Positions 25,671 through 34,133 of a stretch of DNA of 52,956 nt are shown in pieces. A program made the translations under genes and the position numbers. This DNA is from a candidate division LCP-89 bacterium (GTDB lineage: Bacteria > Electryoneota > B3-LCP): the NCBI GenBank assembly GCA_025774555.1, contig JALGVT010000051.1, positions 1-52,956 on the forward strand, in the 5' to 3' direction. The first letter of the stretch is position 1; each line of letters opens with the position of its first letter. Below the pieces are notes generated by a model. It was given only the letters and a program-made list of their open reading frames with translations. It made no database searches and had not been told where the DNA came from.

Positions 25671-25984
25671 GTGAAGACCAGGTTGTCCCCGTGGAGGAAA
25701 CCAAACTGAAAGCCACCATTGAAGATAAGCTATTCCTGGTAAAATATAAGCCTGACAAGGAATCGCATATCGTGGTGGATCAGGAAAAATTCAAGGCTGA
25801 TAAGCAGAAGGCTGTCCTCTATATATGCCCTGCGAAGGTTTATGAGCTTAACGAGGAGACTGGCGAGTGCATGGTCGCATTTGAGAATTGTCTGGAGTGC
25901 GGCACCTGCCGGGTTGCCTGCATGGAGTACGTCGAATGGAAGTATCCCAAAGGCGGCTTTGGAGTGCAGTACCGGTTCGGGTAA
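25667..25984 (+). CDS. fixX: FixX-type ferredoxin
   Basis: A 105-residue ferredoxin-like partner of FixC. One 4Fe-4S motif, CLECGTCRVAC, lies near residue 77, preceded by ICPAKVY. The C-terminus KYPKGGFGVQYRFG is the FixX hallmark. The start at 25667 overlaps the fixC stop by 4 nt; an ATG 15 nt upstream is within fixC and less likely. It completes the FixABCX set, which in bifurcating members drives ferredoxin reduction from NADH together with quinone reduction. Confidence 0.92.
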   Translation: MSEDQVVPVEETKLKATIEDKLFLVKYKPDKESHIVVDQEKFKADKQKAVLYICPAKVYELNEETGECMVAFENCLECGTCRVACMEYVEWKYPKGGFGVQYRFG

Positions 25985-26040
25985 AATCCTGGCTGAAAAA
26001 CTTTGTATTCAGTTAATATTGATGTATATTAATAAGATGA

Positions 26041-26060
26041 ACGGGGTCGAAAGACCCCGT
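26041..26060 (+). repeat. Perfect hairpin with GAAA tetraloop after fixX
   Basis: ACGGGGTC-GAAA-GACCCCGT. There is no T-run behind it, so it is a weak terminator candidate. It shares GGGGTC/GACCCC with other palindromes in the window. Confidence 0.6.
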
Positions 26061-26097
26061 AATCACGAGCTAAACAACAGCAGATCGGAGAATAGCG

Positions 26098-27549
26098 GTG
26101 AACTGGTTCCGCAAGCGCTGGAATACAATGGAAAAGGGCGATAGAAGGTACGTTCTCATCATCCTGTTTTTAGCTCTTGTTTTACGGTTTGCGTATGCTC
26201 TGTCCGTTGATATCATTCCGACCGATATTACCGGCATCGACATGGATGCTGTCGAATACGACCACCTCGGATGGAATATTGCCCGCGGTATCGGTGTCAT
26301 AGACGCATATGGTCATCCCGCATCGTCGCGCTTTCCGGCATATCTGTATTTTCTCGGTATAATCTATTTCATATTTGGTCACAGCCACTTTACAGTCATT
26401 ATGATTCAGGCGTTTCTGGGATCATTAACGCCTCTGATTGTCTATTTTACGGCGCGTCAGATTTTTAAGGAAAGGGTGAGCAAGATCGCAGGAATTCTGG
26501 CTGCGGTTTATCCTGTATTCATCTGGTATGTCGGCTGGTTAATGACCGAAAACCTTTTCCTGCTGCTGTTAAATTTACTGATTTACTTTACTGTCAGCCT
26601 CGCGCGGGACGCTGGCTGGAAACGACTCGCTGCTATCGGCGTTTTAGTCGGGCTGCTCGGCTTGACCCGCGGGGTGGGTCTGCCCTTTCTCGGCATAATT
26701 CCATTCTATGTGTTCTTGCGCTTGAGAGGCGATATAAAGATTAAATTTGGGCGTGCAGCTCTTGTTTTAGCGGCAGCTATAGTGGTCATGATTCCCTGGA
26801 CGGTGCGGAACTATAATACGTACGGGAAAATTATGCTGCCATCCTGCGAAGGGGGAGCAGTGTTGTGGATGGCGTTCAATACCATGTCAGTAGATGAATG
26901 GTACGATCCCGAACCTGCATTTGAGTACATAGAACGGGTGGGGCGCGAGAACGCTACCAGCGAAGAATATTATCATCTGCTGGCGCAGACCAACCTGTTC
27001 GGTCTTGAGGGCTTGCGAGCGTTAATAAAGGATAGATATCCCTACGCTCCTGTCCCGAACAGTGATCTCGAGGGGTGCAATTTTCTGGGGGATATCGCTA
27101 TGGGGATGCTATTTGAGAATCCGGTTAGCTGGGTGGTTAAATCTGTCATACAGGTATTCCGTTTCTGGCATGTTTTAGATGAACGCGGCAGATTTGTCAA
27201 TGGTTACGCTTTTATTATGCCTTTTTTCCTGGCTGGATTCTGGATGAGCCGGAAGAGAATCCGCGATCTGATGCCCCTGTATATCTTCCCGCTTGAGTTG
27301 TATGCTATCAGTATCGTCTTCTTCGCTGATGCGCGCTTCAGGATGCCTTTTGAGAGTATATTTCTGATAGTCGGCGCTTTTGCAATGGAAAGATTCATCA
27401 GGATATTCAAGCAGCCAGTTTATGCTTACGGTATAATAGCGGCGTTCTTTCTGCTTACAGGTTACATGCGTCTGTATTCTGTTGAAATACGCGCAGCGCT
27501 GAGGGCGGTTCTGGGCGCTATCGGCGTCCCGCTTGGTGAGATGACTTAG
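26098..27549 (+). CDS. Membrane glycosyltransferase, GT39/ArnT-like (PMT_2 family)
   Basis: A 483-residue polytopic protein with about eleven hydrophobic segments. The first periplasmic loop carries the acidic motif DMDAVEYDHLGWNIARG (about 43-60), the catalytic-region signature of GT-C lipid-linked-sugar transferases. LTRGVGLPFL and VMIPWTVRNY are further family hallmarks. It should transfer a sugar from a polyprenyl-phosphate donor to a protein or lipid on the periplasmic side. The start is GTG with CGGAG 7 nt upstream. It lies 9 nt before the radical SAM gene at 27559, so the two may act together. Confidence 0.82.
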   Translation: MNWFRKRWNTMEKGDRRYVLIILFLALVLRFAYALSVDIIPTDITGIDMDAVEYDHLGWNIARGIGVIDAYGHPASSRFPAYLYFLGIIYFIFGHSHFTVIMIQAFLGSLTPLIVYFTARQIFKERVSKIAGILAAVYPVFIWYVGWLMTENLFLLLLNLLIYFTVSLARDAGWKRLAAIGVLVGLLGLTRGVGLPFLGIIPFYVFLRLRGDIKIKFGRAALVLAAAIVVMIPWTVRNYNTYGKIMLPSCEGGAVLWMAFNTMSVDEWYDPEPAFEYIERVGRENATSEEYYHLLAQTNLFGLEGLRALIKDRYPYAPVPNSDLEGCNFLGDIAMGMLFENPVSWVVKSVIQVFRFWHVLDERGRFVNGYAFIMPFFLAGFWMSRKRIRDLMPLYIFPLELYAISIVFFADARFRMPFESIFLIVGAFAMERFIRIFKQPVYAYGIIAAFFLLTGYMRLYSVEIRAALRAVLGAIGVPLGEMT

Positions 27550-27558
27550 AGAAATACG

Positions 27559-28992
27559 ATGAAAATTCTGTTGCTACGTCCTGATTCGGAAGTTTATACA
27601 TCCACGCCTCCGCTGGGCATTCTTTCACTGGCTGCCTATTTCAGGCAGCATGGCTCCCATGAAATCGCTATCTTCGACGGTCGCGCTCAAGGAGCAACCA
27701 TCGACCAGTTGGTAGGCAGAGTTGCCGATGAAAAACCGGATGTGGTGGGCATCAGCCTTTTTGCCATGGAGCGAATTGAAGGGCACGAAGCGGCTCACGA
27801 GATAAAGAAAGCATTTCCCGGCATTCCGATTATCTGCGGCGGAGCCTACCCCACAACCGAGGTCGAAGAAACGCTGCAGAATCCTTCCATCGATTTCGCT
27901 GTCGTTGGCGAGGGTGAAATCAGCGGTCTGGCTCTATTAAAAGCTCTGGAAGATGAATCGCTCCCGGAGAGTATTCCCGGCGTTGCGTGGCGCAATCAAG
28001 GTAAAATCATTGAACCGGAAAAGCAACCTTTCATTGAAAACCTCGATCAGCTTCCTCAGCCCGCCTGGGACATGGTGGATCTGGATCAATATTTTTACAA
28101 TAAACACAAGCCAGCTCCCATGAACCTATACCAGAAGGACAAGCGTTCCGCGCCGATCATCTGTTCGAGGGGCTGTCCTTACCACTGTGTCTATTGTCAT
28201 AATCTTTTTGGTAAGAGAGTGCGCCGACATTCCATAGATTACATCGTGGAACAGATCGCTTATCTGCATGAACATAAGGGCGTCGAAGAGATAGAAATCG
28301 TCGATGATATTTTCAATATAGACGTTGAATGGACCAAATCGTTCACGAACGCTGTCATTGAGCGCAAGCTAAAGCTGAACTTCTCTTTTCCCAACGGTCT
28401 GCGCGCCGATAGGATGACTGAAGAGATCGTCGATGCACTTGTCGATATAGGAACATACCGGATAGTTTATGCGATTGAATCCGGTTCGCCGCGGGTGCAA
28501 AAAGCTATCCGTAAAAACGTCAATTTAGAGAAAGCTCGAAAATACCTCAATTACACGACCAAGAAAGGTGTGTCCGTCGGGTCTTTCTTCATATTGGGCT
28601 TTTTGGATGAGACCGAAGAAGAGATGCGCCAAACCATAGATTTTGCCTGCACGACAAAGATATCGACGGCGTCCTTTTTCATCTTGACGCCATTCCCGGG
28701 CACCGAAACTTATCAGCAGGCATTGGAGAGAAACATTCAAGTCGATAAGGCGAATTACACGCACTATTATGCGGTATCTGCCAACCTGTCAAAAGTACCC
28801 GATGATAAGGTCGTCCGCCTCAGAACGCAAGCCTACGCGCGTTTCTACCTGAATCCATTCAGACTGGCTCGCCTCTTCCGAACTACACCCATCCCTCGCT
28901 ATTTCTGGCGGACGTTATGGACCGCCTTCCTCTACTTCATCATCCGTCCCAAGAACAAACCCAAGCGTGATATAGAAGAATTTCTGGGATAA
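27559..28992 (+). CDS. B12-binding-domain radical SAM protein
   Basis: 477 residues. An N-terminal cobalamin-binding domain (MKILLLRPDSEVY, TPPLGILSLAAYFRQHG, residues 1-150) precedes a radical SAM barrel with the cluster motif CSRGCPYHCVYC (CxxxCxxC, near residue 203), IVDDIFNID and FFILGFLDETEEEM. It has the same architecture as the 8035-9540 protein but differs in sequence. It is co-transcribed with the GT39-like transferase (9-nt gap), which suggests modification of a lipid or glycan, but this is inference. Confidence 0.88.
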   Translation: MKILLLRPDSEVYTSTPPLGILSLAAYFRQHGSHEIAIFDGRAQGATIDQLVGRVADEKPDVVGISLFAMERIEGHEAAHEIKKAFPGIPIICGGAYPTTEVEETLQNPSIDFAVVGEGEISGLALLKALEDESLPESIPGVAWRNQGKIIEPEKQPFIENLDQLPQPAWDMVDLDQYFYNKHKPAPMNLYQKDKRSAPIICSRGCPYHCVYCHNLFGKRVRRHSIDYIVEQIAYLHEHKGVEEIEIVDDIFNIDVEWTKSFTNAVIERKLKLNFSFPNGLRADRMTEEIVDALVDIGTYRIVYAIESGSPRVQKAIRKNVNLEKARKYLNYTTKKGVSVGSFFILGFLDETEEEMRQTIDFACTTKISTASFFILTPFPGTETYQQALERNIQVDKANYTHYYAVSANLSKVPDDKVVRLRTQAYARFYLNPFRLARLFRTTPIPRYFWRTLWTAFLYFIIRPKNKPKRDIEEFLG

Positions 28993-29161
28993 TTAAAAGT
29001 GTCACGGAGTGGTCCGTGACAGCCAGGAAACACCTAGTGTCACTCCTGGCATGTCCCGGAATCCAATAATAACAAATACATAACTGGATTCTCCATTGAA
29101 GTTCCCGTAGGAGTCCTATGGCCCTTCGGACCTGCCTTCGCAGGGATGACACAACAAAAAA

Positions 29162-29294
29162 GGGGCTGTCCAAAAAGAAGAAAACAACGTCATTGCGAGG
29201 AACGAAGTAACGTGGCAATCTCTTACTATACAGAATCTTAAAGATTGCCGCATTTCGTTCGTGATGACAATTAATTGACTTTTGGGACAGCCCC
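29162..29294 (+). repeat. Inverted-repeat element, copy D
   Basis: Termini are GGGGCTGTCCAAAAAG (29162-29177) and CTTTTGGGACAGCCCC (29279-29294). The interior GTCATTGCGAGGAACGAAGT...ACGTGGCAATCTC is as in copies A and C. Confidence 0.83.
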
Positions 29295-29629
29295 TTGTTC
29301 CTCTCGTCAGAATCACTGATTAACACTGATTTTACAGATTTAATCCGTGTCATCCGTAAAACCCGCGGGAATCCGTGATTAAGACAATTTCCTCCAGCAA
29401 CTATCCACCATCCACAGCATAAAAACAACATAATCCTTGACTCCACAGAGATAATGTTGTATATTATATATAAGAGCCTTTAATCTGCGAAATCTGTGAA
29501 ATCAGTGGAATCTGTGGTTCAGCATTTTTTACCCCCTAGCCCCTGCTTTTCCACGACATGACCTCGTGCCGCCTAAAAATGGGCGACATGCACATCGTTT
29601 CCCCCTCCGGTTCTCAGTATATGCTCACT

Positions 29630-29667
29630 GTTGCGTCAAGCCCTTAATGAAATGCTGACCTGACGCT
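29630..29667. repeat. 38-bp dispersed palindromic repeat, copy 2
   Basis: Matches 21801-21838 with about five mismatches; the arm symmetry is partly lost here. Confidence 0.6.
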
Positions 29668-29949
29668 ATTTCTATCCGACTAATCCGTGTAATCCGTGGT
29701 TAAGACAAAAAGGCGGATCGAAGACCGACCACTATGCCCTTATCATGCTTCGTTCCACTTCGCTTAGTCCACCCTACATCTCATGGGGATCACCTATAAA
29801 TAGCCATAGATGGGAATCCATGGCTTCTGGATTCCCTTTTTCATGGGAATGACGCAACAGCAAGCGCAGGGGTGTTTCTCAATCAACACACAAATACCAG
29901 ATTTCCCTTGACATGTCGGGTAAAAGGAGCTATATTTTCAGTTAAATAA

Positions 29950-30071
29950 TTTGTCTGCGGGGCGGGGTGGAAGTCCCCACCGACGGTTAAAGCCCGTGAC
30001 TCCCGGTTCGCCGGGATTGAATCGGTGAAATTCCGATGCCGACGGTTAAAGTCCGGATGAGAGTAGGCAAA
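29950..30071 (+). promoter_or_regulatory. FMN riboswitch (RFN element)
   Basis: All conserved RFN blocks are present in order: GGGGCGGGGTGGAAGTCCCC, ACCGACGGTTAAAGCCCG, a variable hairpin (TCCCGG-TTCG-CCGGGA), ATCGGTGAAATTCCGATGCC, GACGGTTAAAGTCCGGATGA and GAGTAG. The closing stem P1 is TTTGTCT (29950-29956) with AGGCAAA (30065-30071). It lies directly upstream of ribD and should turn the rib genes off when FMN is plentiful. Confidence 0.97.
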
Positions 30072-30136
30072 GATTCGGCGCTGTAGGTTGGATTCAAAGA
30101 ATCCTTCCTAACAGAACTACCACTTGCCGCCGTATG

Positions 30137-30164
30137 CCCCGAAACAGACCAATTCGGGGTTTTT
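30137..30164 (+). terminator. Riboswitch-controlled terminator before ribD
   Basis: CCCCGAA (30137-30143) and TTCGGGG (30153-30159) are followed by TTTTT. It lies between the aptamer and the ribD ATG and is the likely expression platform. Confidence 0.85.
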
Positions 30165-30175
30165 CGCGTTATAAC

Positions 30176-31273
30176 ATGGCTGATACAGACATAAAATATA
30201 TGAGGATCGCCTTGAAGGAGGCGGCTAAAGGGTGCGGTTTGACGAGCCCGAACCCGCGCGTTGGAGCTGTTCTGGTCAAGGATGGCAGGGAGTTGGCGCG
30301 TGGCTTTCATCGTGCTTACGGCGAGCCGCACGCTGAGGTGGACTGCCTGGCAAAATTGAAAGAAGGCGAAGCTGAGGGATCGACGATGTATGTCAACCTC
30401 GAACCCTGTTGTCATCACGGCAAGACTCCTCCCTGCACAGCGGCAATCGAAAAAGCAGGCGTGCGGCGCGTTGTTTATGGCATGTCCGATCCCAATCAGA
30501 AGGTAGCCGGAGGCGGTTTGAAGCAGCTTCGTGCGGCAGGGATAGCTGTATCCGGTCCCATTCTTGAAAGTGAAGCGAGAGACCTAAATCGCGGATATAT
30601 AAAATATCTTGAAACCGGCAGACCCTGGGTGACGTTGAAATTTGCCCAGAGTCTGGATGGCAGGATAGCCACACGCACTGGCGATTCCCGCTGGATCAGC
30701 AGTCCGCATAGCTTAAAACTGGCTCATCAGCTTCGAGCAGAACATGATGCGGATATGGTGGGGATCAACACGGCGCTGGCTGACGACCCGCAATTAACAG
30801 TCCGCCGAGTAAAGGGTACTAACCCTTATCGTATAGTTCTGGATCCGGAACTGAGACTTAATCCGAATGCTAAAGTCTTCGATGCTGAACCGCTGCCTGT
30901 CCTGATAGCAACTAAAGAAAATCCACCACCTGAGAAAGCCCTGATTTTAATCGATAAGGGCGCGGAATTGATAGAACTCCCTGATACCGAAGATGGCTCA
31001 CTCGATACAGGGGTTCTTTTAAATGAACTGGGCGGGCGCGGAATTCATTATTTGCTGGTTGAAGGAGGCGCGGGGATTTTTAAACGCATTATAAAAGCCG
31101 GACTGTTCGATGAAATCATAGTTATAACCGCCCCTGTTTTAATCGGCGGAGATGGTATCGCCAGTGTACCTTCGCTGGGGATTCAAAAGGTGGCAGATGC
31201 CGTTAAGTTGAAGGTGTATAAGCGGAAGAGTTACGGATCGGATTTGGTTGTCTGGCACAGACCACTGCTATAA
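30176..31273 (+). CDS. ribD: Bifunctional riboflavin biosynthesis deaminase/reductase
   Basis: 365 residues. The N-terminal deaminase domain removes an amino group from the pyrimidine intermediate (zinc motif HAEVDCL near residue 50, PCCHHGKTPPC near 80). The C-terminal reductase domain (about 150-365; LKFAQSLDGRIATRTGDS, LLVEGGAGIF) reduces the ribosyl chain. The ATG at 30176 is chosen because the longer frame from 30134 would start inside the riboswitch terminator stem. It is the first gene after the FMN riboswitch. Confidence 0.95.
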   Translation: MADTDIKYMRIALKEAAKGCGLTSPNPRVGAVLVKDGRELARGFHRAYGEPHAEVDCLAKLKEGEAEGSTMYVNLEPCCHHGKTPPCTAAIEKAGVRRVVYGMSDPNQKVAGGGLKQLRAAGIAVSGPILESEARDLNRGYIKYLETGRPWVTLKFAQSLDGRIATRTGDSRWISSPHSLKLAHQLRAEHDADMVGINTALADDPQLTVRRVKGTNPYRIVLDPELRLNPNAKVFDAEPLPVLIATKENPPPEKALILIDKGAELIELPDTEDGSLDTGVLLNELGGRGIHYLLVEGGAGIFKRIIKAGLFDEIIVITAPVLIGGDGIASVPSLGIQKVADAVKLKVYKRKSYGSDLVVWHRPLL

Positions 31274-31291
31274 ATAACGAATGATTACACT

Positions 31292-31924
31292 ATGTTCACC
31301 GGATTGATAGAGACAATCGGAGTATTAAAAAGCCGCGATAATATCGCCGACGGTATCTCCTTCCATGTTGATTGCAGTTTCCAGAGCGGCGAATATCAAG
31401 CGGGGGAGAGTATTGCAGTCAACGGCGTATGCGTTACCATCGAGGAATATGATGCTGAAGGTTTCTCCTTTACTGCATCCTCAGAGACGATAAACCGGAG
31501 CATCCTTAGTGAAATTAAAGTGGGTGACAGGGTGCACCTTGAGAGAGCGCTGCGGTTAACCGATCGGCTCGGCGGGCATATTGTCCAGGGGCATGTGGAT
31601 GGAATAGGGGTTGTAGTTCAGTTAGCACGCAAAGGAATCGGCGCCGATCTACGTATAAATATTCCAGAAGGCATCCGCAAATATGTCGTTGAAAAGGGAT
31701 CGCTCGCCGTTCAGGGAGTCAGCTTAACAGTTGCAACCTTTGAAGCGGGGATTGCTTCGCTGGCGTTAATACCGGCAACACTCGAAAGCGCCTGCTTAGA
31801 TGACCTGAAGCCGGGCGACCGCGTCAATCTGGAAGTGGATATACTGGCGAAATACGTCGAATCTCTGTTGCCGGGCGGGGGGGGAATTGATGAGGATAAA
31901 CTCAAGAAGTGGGGATTTGCCTGA
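31292..31924 (+). CDS. ribE: Riboflavin synthase, alpha chain
   Basis: A 210-residue enzyme that dismutates two lumazines to riboflavin. It has two tandem lumazine-binding domains: MFTGLIETIG...VNGVCVTIEE...ASSETINRS, then LGGHIVQGHVDGIG...VQGVSLTVATF...LIPATLE. It lies 18 nt after ribD and belongs to the riboswitch operon. The tail ends with a glycine-rich loop (PGGGGIDEDKL). Confidence 0.94.
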   Translation: MFTGLIETIGVLKSRDNIADGISFHVDCSFQSGEYQAGESIAVNGVCVTIEEYDAEGFSFTASSETINRSILSEIKVGDRVHLERALRLTDRLGGHIVQGHVDGIGVVVQLARKGIGADLRINIPEGIRKYVVEKGSLAVQGVSLTVATFEAGIASLALIPATLESACLDDLKPGDRVNLEVDILAKYVESLLPGGGGIDEDKLKKWGFA

Positions 31925-32360
31925 GATAGGTCTCAGCCGCAGAGTTCAGTTGCGGTGGCGGGGGAAGCACTCCCGCCCTACGTCGATAGCTGTTTCTGTT
32001 GGGTCATGTCTTATTTAGAAAGCTGGGTGCGACTTGACAGTCAGGTGATGTTCCATTGCCATTGGATTGAAATCCAATGCCCGAACTTCGCCCCAATTGG
32101 TTGAAACCAATAATTTCTCTCCAAGGCATTCTTTTCAGCGACTTAATGGTAGGTTTCAGCCACAGGATTAAGGACGTTAATTGATTATATTAACAGGTGG
32201 CGCGGAGGCTCGCCCCCGCTGGCGGCAGCCTCGCAGGGATGCCTATGGCACAAGTTACCGCGCTAGGATATTATGTCAACTTAATTAGTTAAAAGCCATA
32301 TTTCAAGTTAAAAAAAACAAAATCGGTCATAACAACAGTGAAATAGAAGGTTATATAAAG
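31925..32360. other. Intergenic region between ribE and ribBA with palindromes
   Basis: 436 bp without a credible gene. Hairpins: GGCGGGGGAAGCACTCCCGCC near 31957-31978 (shown to its stem ends only), CATTGGATTGAAATCCAATG (32060-32079) and ATTGGTTGAAACCAAT (32096-32111), the last two sharing a GA-centred loop. A GC-rich palindromic stretch is near 32190-32250. An internal promoter for ribBA is possible in the AT-rich last 80 bp. Confidence 0.6.
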
Positions 32361-33602
32361 ATGTATGAAGCGGAAGAAACGATAAAGCTGGATACGATAG
32401 AAGAAGCTATCGAAGAATATCGCCAGGGGAAAATCATAATCGTCGTTGACGATGAAGATAGAGAGAACGAAGGTGATTTCATCATGGCGGCGGAGCTGGT
32501 AACGCCGGAGGCAGTCAATTTCATGAGCAAATACGGCAGAGGTATGATCTGCCTTTCCATAACCGCCGACCGAGCTGATGAACTGGGCTTGGATTTAATG
32601 GTGGGGAAAAATACTGCTTTGCACGGAACGTCATTCATGGTGACCATCGATGCGGTTCATAATACCACAACCGGGATTTCCGCGCAGGATCGCGCGACCA
32701 CGATCTTGACCGCCGTTCATCCCGACACCAAGCCGGACGATCTGGCAAGACCGGGTCATATATTCCCGCTTCGCGCGGAAACCGGCGGCGTTTTAAAACG
32801 CGCCGGTCACACCGAAGCTGTCATTGATTTAGCGAGGTTTGCAGGACAGAAGCCGGCAGGCGTTCTCTGTGAGATTATGAGCGATGATGGGACCATGGCG
32901 AGACTTCCTGAACTGGCACAGATAGCGAAACGATTTGATCTGAAACTGATTAGTATCAAGGATTTGATCGAATACCGTAAAAGGACAGAATCTCTCATTG
33001 CAAAATCGGTTGAAGTAGATCTCCCTACGAGATATGGTCATTTTAAACTTGTCAACTACCGCAGTCTGGTCGATGGGAAGAACCATCTGGCTCTGATAAA
33101 AGGAGAAATCGACCCTGATGAGCCTACCCTGGTGCGCGTGCATTCCGAATGCCTGACCGGAGACGTTTTCGGATCGATGCGCTGCGATTGCGGCGATCAG
33201 CTTGCTAAAGCGATGACGGCAATTGAGAAAGAGGGTAAGGGCGTTCTTCTCTATATGAATCAGGAGGGACGCGGCATCGGACTGGACAACAAGCTGAAGG
33301 CGTATGAGTTGCAAGATCAGGGACGAGATACCGTAGAAGCTAATCTTGAACTGGGCTTTAAGGCTGATTTACGAGATTACGGCATCGGCGCGCAGATGCT
33401 GGTGGATCTCGGTGTGCGTAAGATGAGGCTGTTGACCAACAACCCGCGCAAGGTTATCGGTTTGAAGGGATACCAGCTTGAAATCGTTGAACGAATCCCC
33501 ATAGAAGTCGAACCGAATCCGATCAATACGAAGTACTTGAATACCAAGCGTGAAAAATTAGGACATTATATTTCAAATACATGCAAGGCGGAAGGAGAAT
33601 AG
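32361..33602 (+). CDS. ribBA: Bifunctional DHBP synthase / GTP cyclohydrolase II
   Basis: 413 residues. The RibB domain (1-205) makes 3,4-dihydroxy-2-butanone-4-phosphate ([34 protein letters not shown]). The RibA domain (210-405) opens GTP ([20 protein letters not shown] with the zinc cysteines, [17 protein letters not shown]). Both active-site sets are intact. It is preceded by AGAAGG and followed by ribH at 5 nt. Confidence 0.95.
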   Translation: MYEAEETIKLDTIEEAIEEYRQGKIIIVVDDEDRENEGDFIMAAELVTPEAVNFMSKYGRGMICLSITADRADELGLDLMVGKNTALHGTSFMVTIDAVHNTTTGISAQDRATTILTAVHPDTKPDDLARPGHIFPLRAETGGVLKRAGHTEAVIDLARFAGQKPAGVLCEIMSDDGTMARLPELAQIAKRFDLKLISIKDLIEYRKRTESLIAKSVEVDLPTRYGHFKLVNYRSLVDGKNHLALIKGEIDPDEPTLVRVHSECLTGDVFGSMRCDCGDQLAKAMTAIEKEGKGVLLYMNQEGRGIGLDNKLKAYELQDQGRDTVEANLELGFKADLRDYGIGAQMLVDLGVRKMRLLTNNPRKVIGLKGYQLEIVERIPIEVEPNPINTKYLNTKREKLGHYISNTCKAEGE

Positions 33603-33607
33603 AATCC

Positions 33608-34123
33608 ATGAGCGCTAAAAACATGAAAGAAAAGAAGCAGGCTGCCCTGACGCATGACGGTATCAGAACAGTCCAGGGATATCTGGACGCTTCAGGTAAG
33701 AAATTCGCTATGGTCATTTCACGGTTTAACGAGCTGATCTCCAATAAGCTGACGGAAGGCGCATTGGACTGTCTCGTGCGTCACGGAGCTGATAAAGAGA
33801 ACATAACAATTGTCTGGGTGCCGGGATCGTTTGAAATTCCCATGGCGGCGGCGCGGCTGGTCAAATCCGGCAAATACCACGCAGTCATCTGTCTCGGCGC
33901 GGTCATTCGCGGAGGCACTCCGCATTTCGATTTTATTGCCTCAGAAGTGGCAAAAGGCGTGGCGCAAACCGGGCTTCAATACCAGTTTCCGGTCGCCTTT
34001 GGAGTGCTTACCACCGAAACTCTTGAACAAGCATTGGAACGAGCGGGCACTAAAGCGGGTAATAAAGGGTGGGATGCTGCAATCAGCGCCATTGAAATGG
34101 CAGATCTTTGGGACAAACTGTGA
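33608..34123 (+). CDS. ribH: 6,7-dimethyl-8-ribityllumazine synthase
   Basis: 171 residues condensing the RibD and RibB products. Motifs: [18 protein letters not shown] (about 37-54), [14 protein letters not shown] (about 68), [19 protein letters not shown] with the catalytic His (about 97-115). The N-terminus carries about 30 residues more than usual. The ATG at 33608 is set by AAGGAGAA 9 nt upstream; an earlier in-frame ATG (33581) lies inside ribBA. It is the last rib gene; a propeller-protein gene follows at 10 nt. Confidence 0.94.
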   Translation: MSAKNMKEKKQAALTHDGIRTVQGYLDASGKKFAMVISRFNELISNKLTEGALDCLVRHGADKENITIVWVPGSFEIPMAAARLVKSGKYHAVICLGAVIRGGTPHFDFIASEVAKGVAQTGLQYQFPVAFGVLTTETLEQALERAGTKAGNKGWDAAISAIEMADLWDKL

Positions 34124-34133
34124 GTATTTAATC

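Larger units (their letters stand above)
28993..29949. other. Gene-free, repeat-rich region upstream of the FMN riboswitch
   Basis: About 960 bp hold a hairpin just after the radical SAM gene (TGTCACGGA...TCCGTGACA, near 29000-29021) and inverted-repeat element D. Several runs of degenerate AATCCGTG-type words lie near 29330-29390, 29480-29515 and 29670-29705. The second copy of the 38-bp repeat is at 29630, with more palindromes near 29800-29850. Open frames here (for example minus 28940-29446) read through repeats and show no family or ribosome site. Confidence 0.7.

Noticed and set aside
7841-29294. Insertion sequence or prophage as source of the repeats
   Set aside because: No transposase, integrase or phage gene was found in any frame of the window, and no target-site duplications flank the elements.
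28940-29446. 168-codon minus-strand ORF and smaller neighbours
   Set aside because: It runs through inverted-repeat element D and overlaps the 3' end of a solid gene; the translation is low-complexity repeat readout.
33810-34133. N-terminal extension of the propeller protein
   Set aside because: The extended frame overlaps ribH; the ATG at 34134 begins a clear signal peptide.
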